64,000 nucleotides of DNA from Colwellia sp. (GCA_013215295.1 JABSOZ010000011.1:1-64000); one strand, 5' to 3'; positions 48,517 through 58,943 are shown, counted from the first letter of the stretch. Translations and numbers: made by a program. Notes: generated by a model not told the origin, from the letters alone.

Positions 48517-49722
48517 TTATAAATTATTTAACAATTCGTTCAATAAAATAGTTTCGGTAAGTGCTTCTGTTACCGAGTCACATCGAACTTCACCGCCGCA
48601 ATTAAAGAAGGCAGTTATGCTAGTTTGACTGTCAGCAATATAAATATTCGTGGTTGAATAACCAAACTCAAGACCATTGTGATGATAAACGACTTGGTTT
48701 TTAATTGTCTCTTTAAATAGCCCTAGGCCATAGCTGCCGTTTTCGTCAGCTATCTCAAAAAAAGATCCGCCAATGTCCACTAAATGACTTTCACCAAAGA
48801 GTTGCTCTTTAACGTATTCACTGACATGTGCATCTTGGTCAACAATAAACTTTAATAACAAGGTCATATCTTCAACATTAGATCTAAGAGGCGCGTCGGC
48901 AACGCCGATATTTTCATACATAGGTTTGGTATTGAGGTCATATTCATCATTGCTAAAGTAACCAGAGATCATTTCGCCCTGTGACTTTTCATTTTCAACA
49001 CCATTATAAATGGTTGAGTTCATGCCAAAGGGGATCAAAATTCGGTTCCGAATTGCTGAAGAATGATGCTCACCTAATACCTCATCTAATATAAGACCCA
49101 CTAATAAATAACCAGTATTAGAATAATTAAACGCTTCACCCGGTAGGGAATATGCAGGGTAATTCAAGCCAAAAGGTAATACGTAACTGTCGGTTTTTAA
49201 CGTCTCAGTATCCGTTAAAAGTGCGTGGATAAAATCATCATTTGTAGACTCATCTAAGTAATCATGAATACCGGAAGTGTGATTTAATAGCTGCCTAATG
49301 GTCATTTTTTCACTGTTTTCAATTTGAGCTAATATTTCATCAGAGAGCCAATTATCAATGGTATCGTCTAAACTAAGCAAGCCTTCTTCATCTAACATAA
49401 CCGTTAACAGTGCGGTGATCTTTTTTCCAGCGCTGCCATTAGGCATAACATCATAAGTTTGCATAGGCGTTTGTGTTTCAATATCAGCTAGTCCGGCACT
49501 GCCTAAAAACTTAAAACCTGGTTTTTCCACCAATAATATAATACCCGGAACAATATCCGTAATAGCATTATCTATGGTCGCTTGATAGTTAAAGGCTGGT
49601 GGATCCACAGGTATTATCGGTTCATCTACTTGGGGATTTTTTTTGCCTCCACCACCACATGCAGCGAGTGACAAAATAATGGTAGATAATAATAATGATT
49701 TAAGGTTTTCTGATATAGCCAT
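48517..49722 (-). CDS. Serine hydrolase (beta-lactamase/D-Ala-D-Ala carboxypeptidase family), lipoprotein
   Basis: 401 aa; lipobox LAACGGGG; NGSAGKKITALLTVML (SxxK) and YSNTGYLLVGLI (YxN). Confidence 0.88.
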   Translation of the reverse strand: MAISENLKSLLLSTIILSLAACGGGGKKNPQVDEPIIPVDPPAFNYQATIDNAITDIVPGIILLVEKPGFKFLGSAGLADIETQTPMQTYDVMPNGSAGKKITALLTVMLDEEGLLSLDDTIDNWLSDEILAQIENSEKMTIRQLLNHTSGIHDYLDESTNDDFIHALLTDTETLKTDSYVLPFGLNYPAYSLPGEAFNYSNTGYLLVGLILDEVLGEHHSSAIRNRILIPFGMNSTIYNGVENEKSQGEMISGYFSNDEYDLNTKPMYENIGVADAPLRSNVEDMTLLLKFIVDQDAHVSEYVKEQLFGESHLVDIGGSFFEIADENGSYGLGLFKETIKNQVVYHHNGLEFGYSTTNIYIADSQTSITAFFNCGGEVRCDSVTEALTETILLNELLNNL

Positions 49723-50052
49723 TTGTTCATTCCTTTTTTATAAATTTAGTCTTTGTCTAAAAATCTAAAGACATAATAAAGAACAGCCAAAACAATTGAC
49801 GTACAAAATTATTTAAAAGTGTAGCGTTTTGTAGCCTACACATTTCGAAGGCGTTAGCCGAGGTAATTGGTCATTAAGCCTATGGCTAGCTATTCATCAA
49901 AAGACAAGGTAAGTAGAGGTTTTGCTTAAATAAAATAGCTATAGGAGTAACGTGGAAGCGTATTGAAAGTAAAGAGCCGTAATTTGTACTATAAACAATT
50001 AAAGGTGATTATTACTCGCAGTACAAATTAAGCATTGTTGATAGTAGTTTGT

Positions 50053-50487
50053 TTAAAAAACTCGCCAAGCGGAGTGTGACAATCGGCTTTTTTTATGTAC
50101 CCAAGCCAACTCTAATACGGCACTGGCAATCACCTCGCCATTTTCGACGCCATCGCCCATTGATTTAAGTGTGAAGGTAACATCCTCCTCTATCACTAAC
50201 TCTTTTGTAAAGTTCCCGCTTTTTTTCATGGCCCAACAGTCTAGTTTATTCTTTTGCAGTGAGGAATAAAGACAATATTCGCCAACAAGACTCACCTGCC
50301 AACTAATATCTACGGTGACAACACACTGTTGGCCTTGATGTAATGAAACACACTGATTTGGTTTTATTGTTAACTTAGGTAAAGTTGACGTCTCATTTGA
50401 ATAGACCTTGATGCTCAACAGTAACAGTATAAACACTACAAAAAAGTGCTTAATTGAATTTTTGATTAAGGTTCGATTAAAATACAT
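50053..50487 (-). CDS. DUF3019-like exported protein
   Basis: 144 aa; signal peptide; KPNQCVSLHQGQQCVVTVDISWQ...YCLYSSLQKNKLDCW pattern; position next to MipA. Confidence 0.7.
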   Translation of the reverse strand: MYFNRTLIKNSIKHFFVVFILLLLSIKVYSNETSTLPKLTIKPNQCVSLHQGQQCVVTVDISWQVSLVGEYCLYSSLQKNKLDCWAMKKSGNFTKELVIEEDVTFTLKSMGDGVENGEVIASAVLELAWVHKKSRLSHSAWRVF

Positions 50488-51319
50488 ATTTCACCAAAAC
50501 TGCGGCTTCTGAAATGGTGTTTCCATCAACAAGTGGGCTATCAGTAATACCACTTGGCAATAATGTGGTTCGGATAAAGCCTTCAAAAACCCAATCCGTA
50601 GTGATTGGATAATCGAAACCAACTTGGCCAGTATATTCAAAGCCAGACTTGCCTTGATAACTCGGCAAGCCATCAATTTCATTGGCCTGAGGGAATTCGC
50701 CTTCACTGATACCGTAGAAATAGTTAACAACATCTTCATTGCGATATTCAATACCAAGGGTGCTGTAAAAATTCCAATTATTGTATTGATAGTTTTGGCT
50801 TAACCAAGCAGAAGCATATAGCCCACTTTCAGGATCACCACTCGCTCCGGCAACAATAAATTTTAGATGAGTATTGTCAAAGTCTCCTAAAATACGTAGT
50901 CCAAGTTTCGAGTGACTCACCCTGCGGTTGACAAAACTGGATTTAGGCAGTTTATAGTCTAAATCCCTGTGATTCATGGCTAGTCGCAAATCATATGACC
51001 AATGTTCAGTATTAAGAAAATTATAACCAAGAGACAATACGGTATTTTGCTGTTTGGAGGTTCCATGAGGAAATTCAACAAAAAAACCGTACTTTTGGTA
51101 ACGACCATTGATGAAAAGCTCTAAGCCTGAATCATTTTCGTTATCAAATATAAAGGGATCTGATTGATATCCTTGACCTATGCCTATATCAAAATACGAA
51201 CCGTCTCTTATATTTTCAGTATTCTCTTTTTTTACCTCTTCGGCAGCCATTAAAGCTGAAGGGCTTAATATGCTCGCGATGAGTACGGGGATTGACAGTA
51301 ACTTAGTAAAGGTTTTCAC
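50477..51319 (-). CDS. MipA/OmpV family outer-membrane protein
   Basis: GTG start at 51319 (VKTFTKLLSIPVLIASILSPSALMAAEE) preferred; beta-barrel pattern, YDLRLAMNHRDLDY..., terminal ...AAVLVKYVF. Confidence 0.82.
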   Translation of the reverse strand: MKTFTKLLSIPVLIASILSPSALMAAEEVKKENTENIRDGSYFDIGIGQGYQSDPFIFDNENDSGLELFINGRYQKYGFFVEFPHGTSKQQNTVLSLGYNFLNTEHWSYDLRLAMNHRDLDYKLPKSSFVNRRVSHSKLGLRILGDFDNTHLKFIVAGASGDPESGLYASAWLSQNYQYNNWNFYSTLGIEYRNEDVVNYFYGISEGEFPQANEIDGLPSYQGKSGFEYTGQVGFDYPITTDWVFEGFIRTTLLPSGITDSPLVDGNTISEAAVLVKYVF

Positions 51320-51698
51320 ATGGTTTTCCAATAAATAATTTCTGAGTGAGAGGAATAATATAGAGTTCACCTTAAAATGACGTACATCATTGTACAAAAA
51401 TGTAGTCAAATGTACTCCCTTTTTATCGCTTTTCCACAATAAAAAATTCAATCTAAATAGACGTTTATATAATTCTTGGAAAGAGAGTAACTGTATTTAT
51501 CAGTTAGGTTCAACAGTGAGTTGTCATAAAATCAACCAGATGACTGTCAGAAACAATTTATAAGAACTTGAAATAAAACACTATCGCAGTGGTCTATTTT
51601 CTATATGAGCGGTTAATTTGACGAATGAATAGTCCATTCGTCTCTAATAACTAACAAATAATGCAACGTTTATAGACAAAAAGTTAAGCTCAAATAAT

Positions 51699-54203
51699 TT
51701 ACTCGTAAACCAGTGCCTCCCTGACGGGTAACTTCATAATTTTCCCCATAGGTATTAATGAGGCTAAGCTGGTGATTAACATCATTATCGGTAGTGATAT
51801 TATAAAAATGAAGGGATCTATAGTTAAAGCAAACGGTGTTTTAATCAGTAATTCTCCAAGCCAATATGCTACCCCATAACTAAGGGGTAACGTTACGATA
51901 CAAGCGACTAACCATGCAAAAAAAGCAATCATAACTGCTTCGCTTAAGATCATTTTGGCGAGTTCTTGATTAGAGGCACCAATCGCTTTTAAAATACCAT
52001 TCTCACGTGTTCGCTCAATAATATTCGTTGTCATCGTTAAAATAATACCGTTGGATGCGATGAAAATAATAATGACGGTTAATAACAACATTAAGGAAAA
52101 TATAATTTGAAAGTGACCTTCAACTACCTGAGCGCCATCCCATGCGGTAGAGGTGTAACTTAGTTTTATATTATTTTCCTTAGCACGTTGAACAACCCTT
52201 TTTTTGAGTTGTTTTAGCTCAGCTCTATTTTGAATTTTACTACTTAGAAATAAACCGTTTGCTTGGCTGGGGTGATTACTTAACAAACCACTGGTATAAA
52301 TGCTTGCGGGACCAATATTTTGAACAACACCAAGAAGCGTGAACGTTTTTATCTGACCCGACATCTCAATATCTAACGACATTCCCACTTTAAGGTACGG
52401 CAAGTGGTCCATGACTAACTGGCTCACGACAACAGGGTTCGTCACCTCATTATTTGCCGCTTCGGTTGATTGTTCGCCAGTTGCAGGAAAGCTGGTACTA
52501 AACCATTTTCCTGCTATCAGCGGCAGATTAAGCATAGTTGAGTTGGGTTTGAGATCTGTCATGCTGACTGAGACTTTATGCGCTTTTGAATATCGACTGT
52601 TATTACTGATGACTTTGCTGTTATCTTCTACTTCATCAGGATCATCCTCTATAATAGCGGCGCTAGTCCGATTAAAACTTTCAGTATCAGTTATATCAGC
52701 AAGTTCATTAAATAAACCTGCTAGTACATCTTCTTGCATCGTCTGATTGAGTTTAATTTCCACAGCCCAGTTTTTGGCATGTCTTTCAACATTGATCACT
52801 TCTTTCATGGTGCGCGCAATATTAAATGAGGCCATGAGTAACGAAGCGGCGATCATTAATACGCCCGTGGTTAAGAGAAAACGGCCCTTTTGCCTTAGCG
52901 AATTTCGGATTGCCAAGCGGATCGGATGACTTTTGAAATTCAGGCTAAAAATAACCCGTTCAAATCTGCTCTGCTCATTAACTGGTTTGCCAGCGCTATA
53001 TTCCAGTAGTGTTTCTCTGACTTTCATCTGACTGGCTTTTTTTATCGGTAAATAGGCACTCAGCATTGGGATGCCTATGCCCAATAAAATTTGCAGGGCT
53101 ATTATCCAAAATGGCACTTGATAACTGGTGATATCAAAGTTCATCATTGGGCTTAAAGCATCAACATATCGATTACCCACCACGTAGGCCGCGGGTAAGC
53201 TGATGAGCAAACCGAGTAAGCCCAACAAAAGCACGCCACGATAATAAATCCCACTGATCTGCCTATTGTTAGCACCAATAGCTTTCATCACCCCTATTTG
53301 GCGTAACTGCTTACTTAACATGGCCGACATTAAATTAAACACTAAAACGGCGCTTAAAAAACAACATAAAACGGCAAATACCTTCTGGATCATAAACATG
53401 CCGCCGGTAATATTGGCGTGAGGATGCTCTCCGGGCGAAGCGACTTTATAACGTTTTACTGAGTAACCTTTGCCTTGTAACCACAGCTTGGTATTGACCG
53501 CTTGGCTGGTCATTTCATCTAAGGTAAGCTGCTGCTCACTCAGACTAATCTTCAGTTCATTATAGTAATTTTCAATCCCTACGTTATTTAAGCTCTCTTG
53601 TGAAATATAACCATAAACAACATTTTCCCACTCAGCTTGAGGCAAACCTACATCGTGAACGATGCCTGCCATTGTTAACTCGCCCGATAATCCTGATGAA
53701 TTTTGGAGCTGTAATGAGTCTCCTCGTTCAGCACCTATCACCGACACAGCCTGTCTTTCGATTAATATCTGACCTTTTTGAGGCGGCCAACTTCCTTGAT
53801 CGCTTTTCACCTTGTCTAATTTTATGTCTTTGTAGTCATTAAGCACAAAGAGTAAAAGCCTTTTCCAATCCCCTGTCGCGGTTTTAATTTCACCCGAGAT
53901 AAGCCGTCTGGCATCTACTTCTTCAACCCAGTACTGCTGTTTTAATTCCGCTAACAAACCTTTTTCAAATTTTTCCATATAAAATGAAATGGCGGTTGGA
54001 TTTGAACGTAAGTAATCTTGGGTCATCTCTCGTGACAAAATGGCATAACTGTTAAGAATGACACCTAAAGTAAAGGTACTGAGTGCTATTGATAACACCA
54101 CTAATGCTGAACGACCTTTGCTTTGCCAAATGTCGCGCCAAGTCTTAATCCACATGCGATTAAATAATCTATCGAGGAGTCTGCGAGGAAATAGGTTAAG
54201 CAC
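51699..54203 (-). CDS. FtsX-like ABC permease
   Basis: 834 aa; QIGVMKAIGANNRQISGIYYRGVLLLG, RENGILKAIGASNQELAKMIL; GTG start overlaps ATPase stop by 8 nt. Confidence 0.92.
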   Translation of the reverse strand: MLNLFPRRLLDRLFNRMWIKTWRDIWQSKGRSALVVLSIALSTFTLGVILNSYAILSREMTQDYLRSNPTAISFYMEKFEKGLLAELKQQYWVEEVDARRLISGEIKTATGDWKRLLLFVLNDYKDIKLDKVKSDQGSWPPQKGQILIERQAVSVIGAERGDSLQLQNSSGLSGELTMAGIVHDVGLPQAEWENVVYGYISQESLNNVGIENYYNELKISLSEQQLTLDEMTSQAVNTKLWLQGKGYSVKRYKVASPGEHPHANITGGMFMIQKVFAVLCCFLSAVLVFNLMSAMLSKQLRQIGVMKAIGANNRQISGIYYRGVLLLGLLGLLISLPAAYVVGNRYVDALSPMMNFDITSYQVPFWIIALQILLGIGIPMLSAYLPIKKASQMKVRETLLEYSAGKPVNEQSRFERVIFSLNFKSHPIRLAIRNSLRQKGRFLLTTGVLMIAASLLMASFNIARTMKEVINVERHAKNWAVEIKLNQTMQEDVLAGLFNELADITDTESFNRTSAAIIEDDPDEVEDNSKVISNNSRYSKAHKVSVSMTDLKPNSTMLNLPLIAGKWFSTSFPATGEQSTEAANNEVTNPVVVSQLVMDHLPYLKVGMSLDIEMSGQIKTFTLLGVVQNIGPASIYTSGLLSNHPSQANGLFLSSKIQNRAELKQLKKRVVQRAKENNIKLSYTSTAWDGAQVVEGHFQIIFSLMLLLTVIIIFIASNGIILTMTTNIIERTRENGILKAIGASNQELAKMILSEAVMIAFFAWLVACIVTLPLSYGVAYWLGELLIKTPFALTIDPFIFIISLPIMMLITSLASLIPMGKIMKLPVREALVYE

Positions 54204-54903
54204 AATGCGTTACCTCAACTGATTTGATGTTTGAACGAATTTTGCCATCGCTAATATCAATAGTTTGATTGGAATACTTATGGCAATCACTGTCGTGGGA
54301 CACCAAAATAATGGTTTTTCCCTGAGCGTTAAGCTCAGTAAATAAGTCAAAAATCGCTTTAGCGGTAACTGAGTCCAAATTACCTGTCGGCTCATCAGCA
54401 AGAATAATTGGCGGATCGTTGGCAAGGGCTCTGGCAATGGCTACTCGTTGTTTTTCACCTCCAGATAAAATTGAAGGAAACTGATCTGCCTTATCAATAA
54501 TACCTACTTTGTCTAATAACGATCGAGCGCGATTAACCCTATCTTTGGCAGGAATCACTTTACAAAAATCCATCGCCAGCAGAATATTTTCTAACACGGT
54601 TAATGTCGGTATTAATTGAAAAAATTGAAAAACCAAACCGATATTATGTCCCCGCCAAGCATCCAATAAACTGGATTCCATCTGGGAAATATCAACATCA
54701 TTAACGATAACTTGCCCTGATGTGGGCTGGTCAATACCCGACATCAGGTTTAGCAGTGTCGATTTTCCGCTACCAGATTTACCAATAATACTGACAAAGT
54801 CGCCTTTCTTGATCGTCAGGTTGACTCTGTCAACGGCATGAAATAACGTTTTATTGATCTGATAACTTTTTGATAATGCGGTGAGGCTAATACTATTACT
54901 CAT
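54196..54903 (-). CDS. ABC transporter ATP-binding protein (LolD/MacB type)
   Basis: [36 protein letters not shown]. Confidence 0.95.
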   Translation of the reverse strand: MSNSISLTALSKSYQINKTLFHAVDRVNLTIKKGDFVSIIGKSGSGKSTLLNLMSGIDQPTSGQVIVNDVDISQMESSLLDAWRGHNIGLVFQFFQLIPTLTVLENILLAMDFCKVIPAKDRVNRARSLLDKVGIIDKADQFPSILSGGEKQRVAIARALANDPPIILADEPTGNLDSVTAKAIFDLFTELNAQGKTIILVSHDSDCHKYSNQTIDISDGKIRSNIKSVEVTHCA

Positions 54904-55072
54904 TGAAAATTCCCATAATTGAATGCTCCATAGGGAGCTGACAAGCGGAATTATGGTGGGTATTAATTGATGATTCGCCTCAGCCGAGGCATTGAGACCT
55001 TTATTTTTGAAGAAGTTTCATGTTTTGACATTTAACCGAAAAAGAACAGCAGCTCATTATGTTATAAGCATG

Positions 55073-56224
55073 CTAATTTCCTTTTCTGTATTGAGTAGGT
55101 GTTTGCTGAGTTCTTTCCTTAAAAATACGATTGAAAGTGGCCTTCGAATTAAAACCCGCATCAAAAGCTATCGACAAAACTGATCGACTGGCATTTTCAG
55201 CTTTAAGAAGTTGCTGTTTAACTTCATCAACGCGGTAGCTATTGATAAAGTCATAGAAATTAGTACTCTCACTATGATTAATGACTTGGGAGAGATGATG
55301 GCTAGAGAGTCCTATTTTATCGGCTAACAAGTGCAAACTAAGTTCGGGCTCAACAAAGGGTTTATGAAGCATCATATACTTTTGAATTTGTGCATACGTT
55401 TCAGTCGCTTCTTGTTGACCGAGTCCCGATTTTTGATACTTAGTGTTGCTTGCTACTGATTCTGATATTGAATCGACAGGCACTCGAGCTGGCGGCACAT
55501 TAGTTCGTTGCCCTGAAATAGCTGAATATAGTTCCGGTCGGCGTAGCGTTTTGTATACCATAAGATAAATAATACTCGCCAAAATAATAGTGAGGGACTT
55601 ATTTACAGGTAAGTAGAATGAGGCATGGTTACTTAAATACAGCAGGGTTACGCCAGAATATCCGATCAACAGAATCAACAAAATCTGCTCTATCCAACTC
55701 TTATTAACTTTTTCAAGGCTAGAGCAAGAATGTTTCAGTTTTTCAGTGAATTTTCGACTTTGCCGATGACATAAAAGATAATAGACCCATAATTGAATAT
55801 AAATTCCCATGGAAAGTGCGTTGGCAAGGTCGCGTATCTCACTTGAATAAATAGCGTCATTACCGGTACTAGAGACGAGCCAAGCAATAAAAAGTGTCAC
55901 CAGTAAAAAGGGAATAACATGTAATAATTTAACAAAAGTTGTTAGGGCAACAAGATTCAATTTACTCAGGTATAAATATAATACCGGGCCAATAATTAAC
56001 TGAAAAGGTTCAGGTAGGCCAAGAATTGATATTTGGTAGTTCAACTTAAACTTATGCAACAATGAATTAGCGATAACACTCAACAAAAGTGCAATAAAGA
56101 TAAAAGCTAACTCTTTGTGAGAAGTGCGACTCGCTCTCAATATTACAACCGCCATAAGGCAAGCTACCATCACACTCGATGCGGTACCTACCATGTAGAA
56201 ATGTTGAATGATATCTGGTGTCAT
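55073..56224 (-). CDS. Membrane-anchored AraC-family transcriptional regulator
   Basis: Start at MTPDIIQHFYMVG preferred; several TM segments then AraC HTH (LHLLADKIGLSSHHLSQVINHSESTNFYDFINSYRVDEVKQQL...GFNSKATFNRIFKERTQQTPTQYRK). Confidence 0.9.
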   Translation of the reverse strand: MTPDIIQHFYMVGTASSVMVACLMAVVILRASRTSHKELAFIFIALLLSVIANSLLHKFKLNYQISILGLPEPFQLIIGPVLYLYLSKLNLVALTTFVKLLHVIPFLLVTLFIAWLVSSTGNDAIYSSEIRDLANALSMGIYIQLWVYYLLCHRQSRKFTEKLKHSCSSLEKVNKSWIEQILLILLIGYSGVTLLYLSNHASFYLPVNKSLTIILASIIYLMVYKTLRRPELYSAISGQRTNVPPARVPVDSISESVASNTKYQKSGLGQQEATETYAQIQKYMMLHKPFVEPELSLHLLADKIGLSSHHLSQVINHSESTNFYDFINSYRVDEVKQQLLKAENASRSVLSIAFDAGFNSKATFNRIFKERTQQTPTQYRKGN

Positions 56225-56639
56225 ATTTATGCTTAATGAGTGGTTATCAAGTTTACCAAAAGCTAGTGTTGTATATCTTTCGCCAAAATAATACAAATAA
56301 GTGTAGATTTCAATAGTCAAGCTTGCACTTTGATTACTCAAGTTGGTCAATTTTCTGAAAACCGTATTCAGTTTCGTGTACCAAAACTCACACCATTTAA
56401 AATAATTGACATAAATATTGAGTACAAAGTTTAACAGGCAAAAAATCAACGTGGTTTACGGGGCATTATCGACTTCTTTCGATAATGAATACCTACGTAA
56501 TTATAGCTGCTTTTAAAAAAGTCCAATGAGAGTAGTTCTCAAGTGTCACCGACCCATTTATTCTTTATTCATCGGCCATGAAACTAATTTACCTAAAATA
56601 GGGTCTATACTATTAGTACCTCATTGTGGATGTTTGATT

Positions 56640-56957
56640 ATGAGTTTACAACGTAATACATCAATGTTTAAAGGGAAGCATGTCGAAGGTTCGGGGAGTA
56701 TTTTGGCAAACCTTGACGCCAAAGCAAGGAAATCTTTTGCCAATCGTGCCAACAATGCGGTTGCACGCAAAGTCGAACATGAAAAAGAGCTCGCCTTTGA
56801 AAAAGAAATGAGTAAATTAAGGCATCATAAATATGAACTCAAGCATCACCCTGTCATAATTAGGCAGCAACACCATTCATTACTCTATTGGTTTTTTAGC
56901 GCCAGTTACGCCGAAATATGGCAGCACTTATTCCCAAATAAAAATAAAAAAAATTAA
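56640..56957 (+). CDS. Hypothetical protein
   Basis: Start at MSLQRNTSMFKGKHVEGSG preferred over ORF-track start; basic, charged protein with a short hydrophobic stretch near the C-terminus. Confidence 0.5.
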   Translation: MSLQRNTSMFKGKHVEGSGSILANLDAKARKSFANRANNAVARKVEHEKELAFEKEMSKLRHHKYELKHHPVIIRQQHHSLLYWFFSASYAEIWQHLFPNKNKKN

Positions 56958-56978
56958 CCACACAATATACTTTTGATA

Positions 56979-57920
56979 TTAATCAGCCGCCTGACATGGA
57001 AAAGTAATGATAAATTTAGTGCCGACACCGGGTGTGCTTTCGCAGCTAATATTACCTTTCAGTGTTTGATGCACTAAATTATAAACAATATGCAGGCCTA
57101 AACCACTGCCACCTTGCCCGCGTTTCGTGGTGAAAAACGGTTCAAATATTTTTTTCAAATCATCATCTGGTATTCCTTGACCAGAGTCTTGATAAATTAA
57201 TGTCGCCATTTTATTGGTTTGTTTGATTGAAATAAAAATAGTTCCCGCTTGATTTTCAATAAAACCATGGATTAGTGAATTTAAAATGAAGTTGGTGATA
57301 ATTTGGGTAATAGCGCTGGGAGAACTATAAATTTCGAAATCATTATCACGATCAAATTCTAAACTGATCGTCTGCTTTTTTAACTTTGCTGATAAGCTGG
57401 TAAGTACTTCATTACAGTATTTTTTTATTAAAAGGAGCCTTAAACAATCACTCGATTGATCAACGGCTACTTGCTTAAAGTTACCAATAAGCTCAGCAGC
57501 TCTTTTTAGGTTTGATACCATCAAAACAGAACTTTTTTCAGCCTCTTCGACAAAATGACTAAAGCTTTTTTTAGAAATCTTATTTTGATCGAACTGACTT
57601 TTTAATTCCATAGTCATATCAGACAAATAAGACGCAGCTGTTATACCAATACCGATAGGAGTATTTATTTCGTGAGCAATCCCCGCTACTAACCCACCAA
57701 GTGAGGCCATTTTCTTTGACTCTACTAATTGATTTTGGGTTTCAGTGAGCTGCTCAAAAGAGGTTTCTAATTCAGCCGTCCGTTTTTTAACACGTTCTTC
57801 TAAATGTTCTTTATGTTCAATTAATTCCACTTCTTGCTGTTTTTGATTACTAATATTAGTTAACGTTTCCACCATACCGCCAACCAAATTATCTTTATCG
57901 ATGGCGGTTATTGATAACAA
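56979..57920 (-). CDS. C-terminal part of a PAS sensor histidine kinase (HisKA-like + HATPase); in frame with the upstream ORF
   Basis: GGLVAGIAHEINTPIGIGITAASYL H-box; GQGIPDDDLKKIFEPFFTTKRGQGGSGLGLHIVYNLV. Probably not a real start; continuous frame with 57999-58943 apart from one TGA. Confidence 0.8.
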   Translation of the reverse strand: MLSITAIDKDNLVGGMVETLTNISNQKQQEVELIEHKEHLEERVKKRTAELETSFEQLTETQNQLVESKKMASLGGLVAGIAHEINTPIGIGITAASYLSDMTMELKSQFDQNKISKKSFSHFVEEAEKSSVLMVSNLKRAAELIGNFKQVAVDQSSDCLRLLLIKKYCNEVLTSLSAKLKKQTISLEFDRDNDFEIYSSPSAITQIITNFILNSLIHGFIENQAGTIFISIKQTNKMATLIYQDSGQGIPDDDLKKIFEPFFTTKRGQGGSGLGLHIVYNLVHQTLKGNISCESTPGVGTKFIITFPCQAAD

Positions 57921-57998
57921 ATACCACTGACCATTTTGTGGAAAAAAAACTTCTTCATTAGCTATGTTACTCCCTATTTTAATTGCTTGGCAAAAAGG

Positions 57999-58001
57999 TC
58001 A
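57999..58001 (-). other. Single in-frame TGA codon splitting a sensor kinase ORF
   Basis: Minus-strand codons AAT TAC ACC GAG CAA TAT TGA CCT TTT TGC CAA GCA ATT = NYTEQY-[TGA]-PFCQAI; reading stays open to 56979. Confidence 0.95.
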
Positions 58002-58943
58002 ATATTGCTCGGTGTAATTTGTTGGATGAAAAAACGAGTGGATCGGTTGATGTATTACTTGTTCAAGATTTTTTCTTATTTGCCGTAATGCGGCTTGATT
58101 TATTTGTGCAATAACGGCTTGACTATCAACCCTGATCGCAGGGTGAGGAATCGCGTCATAACTATTAGAGCTAAGGGTGAGTAATTTCAATGGTTCTTGC
58201 AATGTGGTTTGGATAATGGCTTGGTAAATCATCCAAAATGATAAAAATTTAAAGACATGACCGACAATAAAAGCGATGCCACTAAAATTGGTGTACAGGG
58301 TAAAACATAACTCTGCGACTATGGTTAATGCCAATGAGCCTAGTAAAAATAAGAGGACGTTTTTTTCTAATAGGGCACGTTGTCGAATAAAAACAATAAT
58401 GGTTGTTGTCAGCAAAGCCATTACAAAAAATTCAACATAAACTTTAAAATTTGACAGGCTTCCATCAACAAACATGATGGGTTGTGTCAACTGAAAAGAA
58501 GCCCAGCAGATAATGCTAACCAAGAAAATACTCACTATTACAGTTAATTTTATCGGCAATTTACGAGTAAGAAAAATCGATGAGGTTAATAATAAGGTGG
58601 CTTCGAATAGCCGACCATTAATCCAAAAGTGCAGGGTGATTTCACCATTAATAATGTTGAAAAATGGCATGCCCTTCACGGTGAATGCATGCATGGCATC
58701 GATCAATGAAATTGAAAAATAACCTATACCTAAATAAATCAAAAAATCGTTTTTTGCAAAGTGTTGAGTATTAAGCACAACAACCAACATTAATAAACCA
58801 ACAAAAATGGAAAATAACTCAGCAAGGGTATGAAAAAGTAACACCCCATTATAAAAACGCGCAACGAGCAGTGCGACAATAATAATCAGTGGATAAGCAA
58901 GCATTTTTCCTACGCTGCTTTTATCTATCACCGCCACATTCAA
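57999..58943 (-). CDS. N-terminal part of the same sensor: MASE3-like multi-TM domain plus PAS start
   Basis: 314 aa, about 8 TM segments, then NSYDAIPHPAIRVDSQAVIAQINQAALRQIRKNLEQVIHQPIHSFFHPTNYTEQY. Confidence 0.8.
   Translation of the reverse strand: MNVAVIDKSSVGKMLAYPLIIIVALLVARFYNGVLLFHTLAELFSIFVGLLMLVVVLNTQHFAKNDFLIYLGIGYFSISLIDAMHAFTVKGMPFFNIINGEITLHFWINGRLFEATLLLTSSIFLTRKLPIKLTVIVSIFLVSIICWASFQLTQPIMFVDGSLSNFKVYVEFFVMALLTTTIIVFIRQRALLEKNVLLFLLGSLALTIVAELCFTLYTNFSGIAFIVGHVFKFLSFWMIYQAIIQTTLQEPLKLLTLSSNSYDAIPHPAIRVDSQAVIAQINQAALRQIRKNLEQVIHQPIHSFFHPTNYTEQY

Noticed and set aside
49817-49839. Hairpin GTGTAGcgttttgtagcCTACAC in the 49740-50050 gap
   Set aside because: Only a 6-bp stem, no T-run, no gene arrangement supporting a terminator or riboswitch.
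57999-58943. Frameshift as the cause of the split sensor kinase
   Set aside because: Both halves are in the same frame and the gap is fully open apart from one TGA, so it is a stop codon, not an indel.
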